DNA of 5,569 nt from Candidatus Neomicrothrix sp. UBA2131 (GTDB lineage: Bacteria; Actinomycetota; Acidimicrobiia; Acidimicrobiales; MedAcidi-G1): the NCBI GenBank assembly GCA_002329075.1, contig DCXR01000052.1, positions 465-6,033 on the forward strand, written 5' to 3'. Below, piece by piece: positions 5,255 to 5,569 of this stretch. Position 1 is the first letter of the stretch; each line of letters opens with the position of its first letter. The translations under genes and the position numbers were made by a program. The notes below the pieces were generated by a model. That model was not told the origin of the DNA. It ran no database searches and saw nothing but the letters and a program-made list of their open reading frames with translations.

Positions 5255-5569
5255 ATGCACAAGCCATTGGCCATTCGCGTCCTCGTTCCCGTGCTCGTTC
5301 TCGTCCTGGTAGCCGCCTCGTGCGGTGGCGGGAGCGACGAGCCCGCAGCCACCACGGCACCCGCCAAGCAGTCCGTCCTCGAGACAACGACGACCGCGGC
5401 ACCGACGACCACCGCCGCACCGACGACCACCGCCGCACCGACGACCACGTTCCCACCGGTGTGCGCCGAGAACGAGACCCGGACGGCCACCGCCCTCGCC
5501 GGGATGAACCCCATGGCGGACACGCCAGACGAACTCGCCGACACGATGGGTGCCACCAGCGACTACGTC
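5255..5569 (+). CDS. Unidentified lipoprotein, N-terminal part (3' end outside window)
   Basis: The first 105 codons are visible and the frame is open at the right edge. Residues 1-23 are a typical lipoprotein signal peptide: Lys and Arg near the start, a Val/Leu-rich core, and the lipobox VAASC with Cys23. A flexible tether of about 45 residues follows, rich in Thr, Ala and Pro, built on three AAPTTT units at residues 48-65. After PPVCAENETR the sequence becomes more ordinary and acidic (MADTPDELADTMGATSDYV), probably the beginning of the folded part. I recognise no family from this portion. ATG 5255 is the natural start because it opens the signal peptide. The tether style matches the selenoprotein two genes upstream, which suggests the same outer-face location. 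Confidence 0.8.
   Translation, partial: MHKPLAIRVLVPVLVLVLVAASCGGGSDEPAATTAPAKQSVLETTTTAAPTTTAAPTTTAAPTTTFPPVCAENETRTATALAGMNPMADTPDELADTMGATSDYV
5396..5449 (+). repeat. Three tandem 18-bp units encoding AAPTTT
   Basis: Three head-to-tail copies of an 18-bp unit (5396-5413, 5414-5431, 5432-5449) differ only at the third base of the first codon in copy 1 and the last base in copy 3. The unit length keeps the frame, so copy number changes would only lengthen or shorten the lipoprotein tether. Replication slippage is the likely origin. Confidence 0.9.

Overview
The window is very GC-rich, with G/C at most third codon positions. It looks like a high-GC actinobacterium. Three features point there: the E2–lipB–lipA gene order, lipoproteins with Thr/Ala/Pro-rich tethers (TTTAAP), and TANNNT boxes placed directly in front of start codons, as in leaderless actinobacterial genes. 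An Acidimicrobiia-like lineage is my best guess, but nothing here proves it.

Minus strand, right to left (4172 to 1): a tightly packed lipoate/2-oxoacid dehydrogenase operon. It begins with a possible 29-codon hydrophobic small ORF (4083-4172). Next come lpdA (E3, 2692-4086), a one-lipoyl-domain E2 acyltransferase (1481-2695) and a single reading frame joining LipB to LipA (1-1484, running off the left edge). All three junctions overlap at GTGA or ATGA, so translation is probably coupled. The operon makes the E2 and E3 subunits and the enzymes that build lipoate on the E2: LipB attaches octanoate and LipA inserts the two sulfurs. No E1 gene is in the window.

Plus strand, left to right (4205 to 5569): three genes for exported, probably lipid-anchored proteins, divergent from the operon. 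The first is a TlpA/DsbE (MPT53)-like thiol-disulfide oxidoreductase. Its first active-site cysteine codon is an in-frame TGA (4433-4435), giving SUPIC where WCPxC is expected. A hairpin with a GGUC loop lies 25 nt downstream, so this is a strong candidate selenoprotein. The second is a small cupredoxin with a Gln at the usual axial Met position. The third is an unidentified lipoprotein with a TTTAAP-repeat tether, cut off by the right edge.

The divergent intergenic gap is only 32 bp (4173-4204) and holds two back-to-back TANNNT boxes, each 6-7 nt from its start codon. No tRNA, rRNA, CRISPR, insertion sequence or convincing intrinsic terminator was seen. No stretch of 300 bases lacks a gene. 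The three most notable points are the candidate selenocysteine redoxin, the LipB-LipA fusion and the leaderless small ORF heading the operon.
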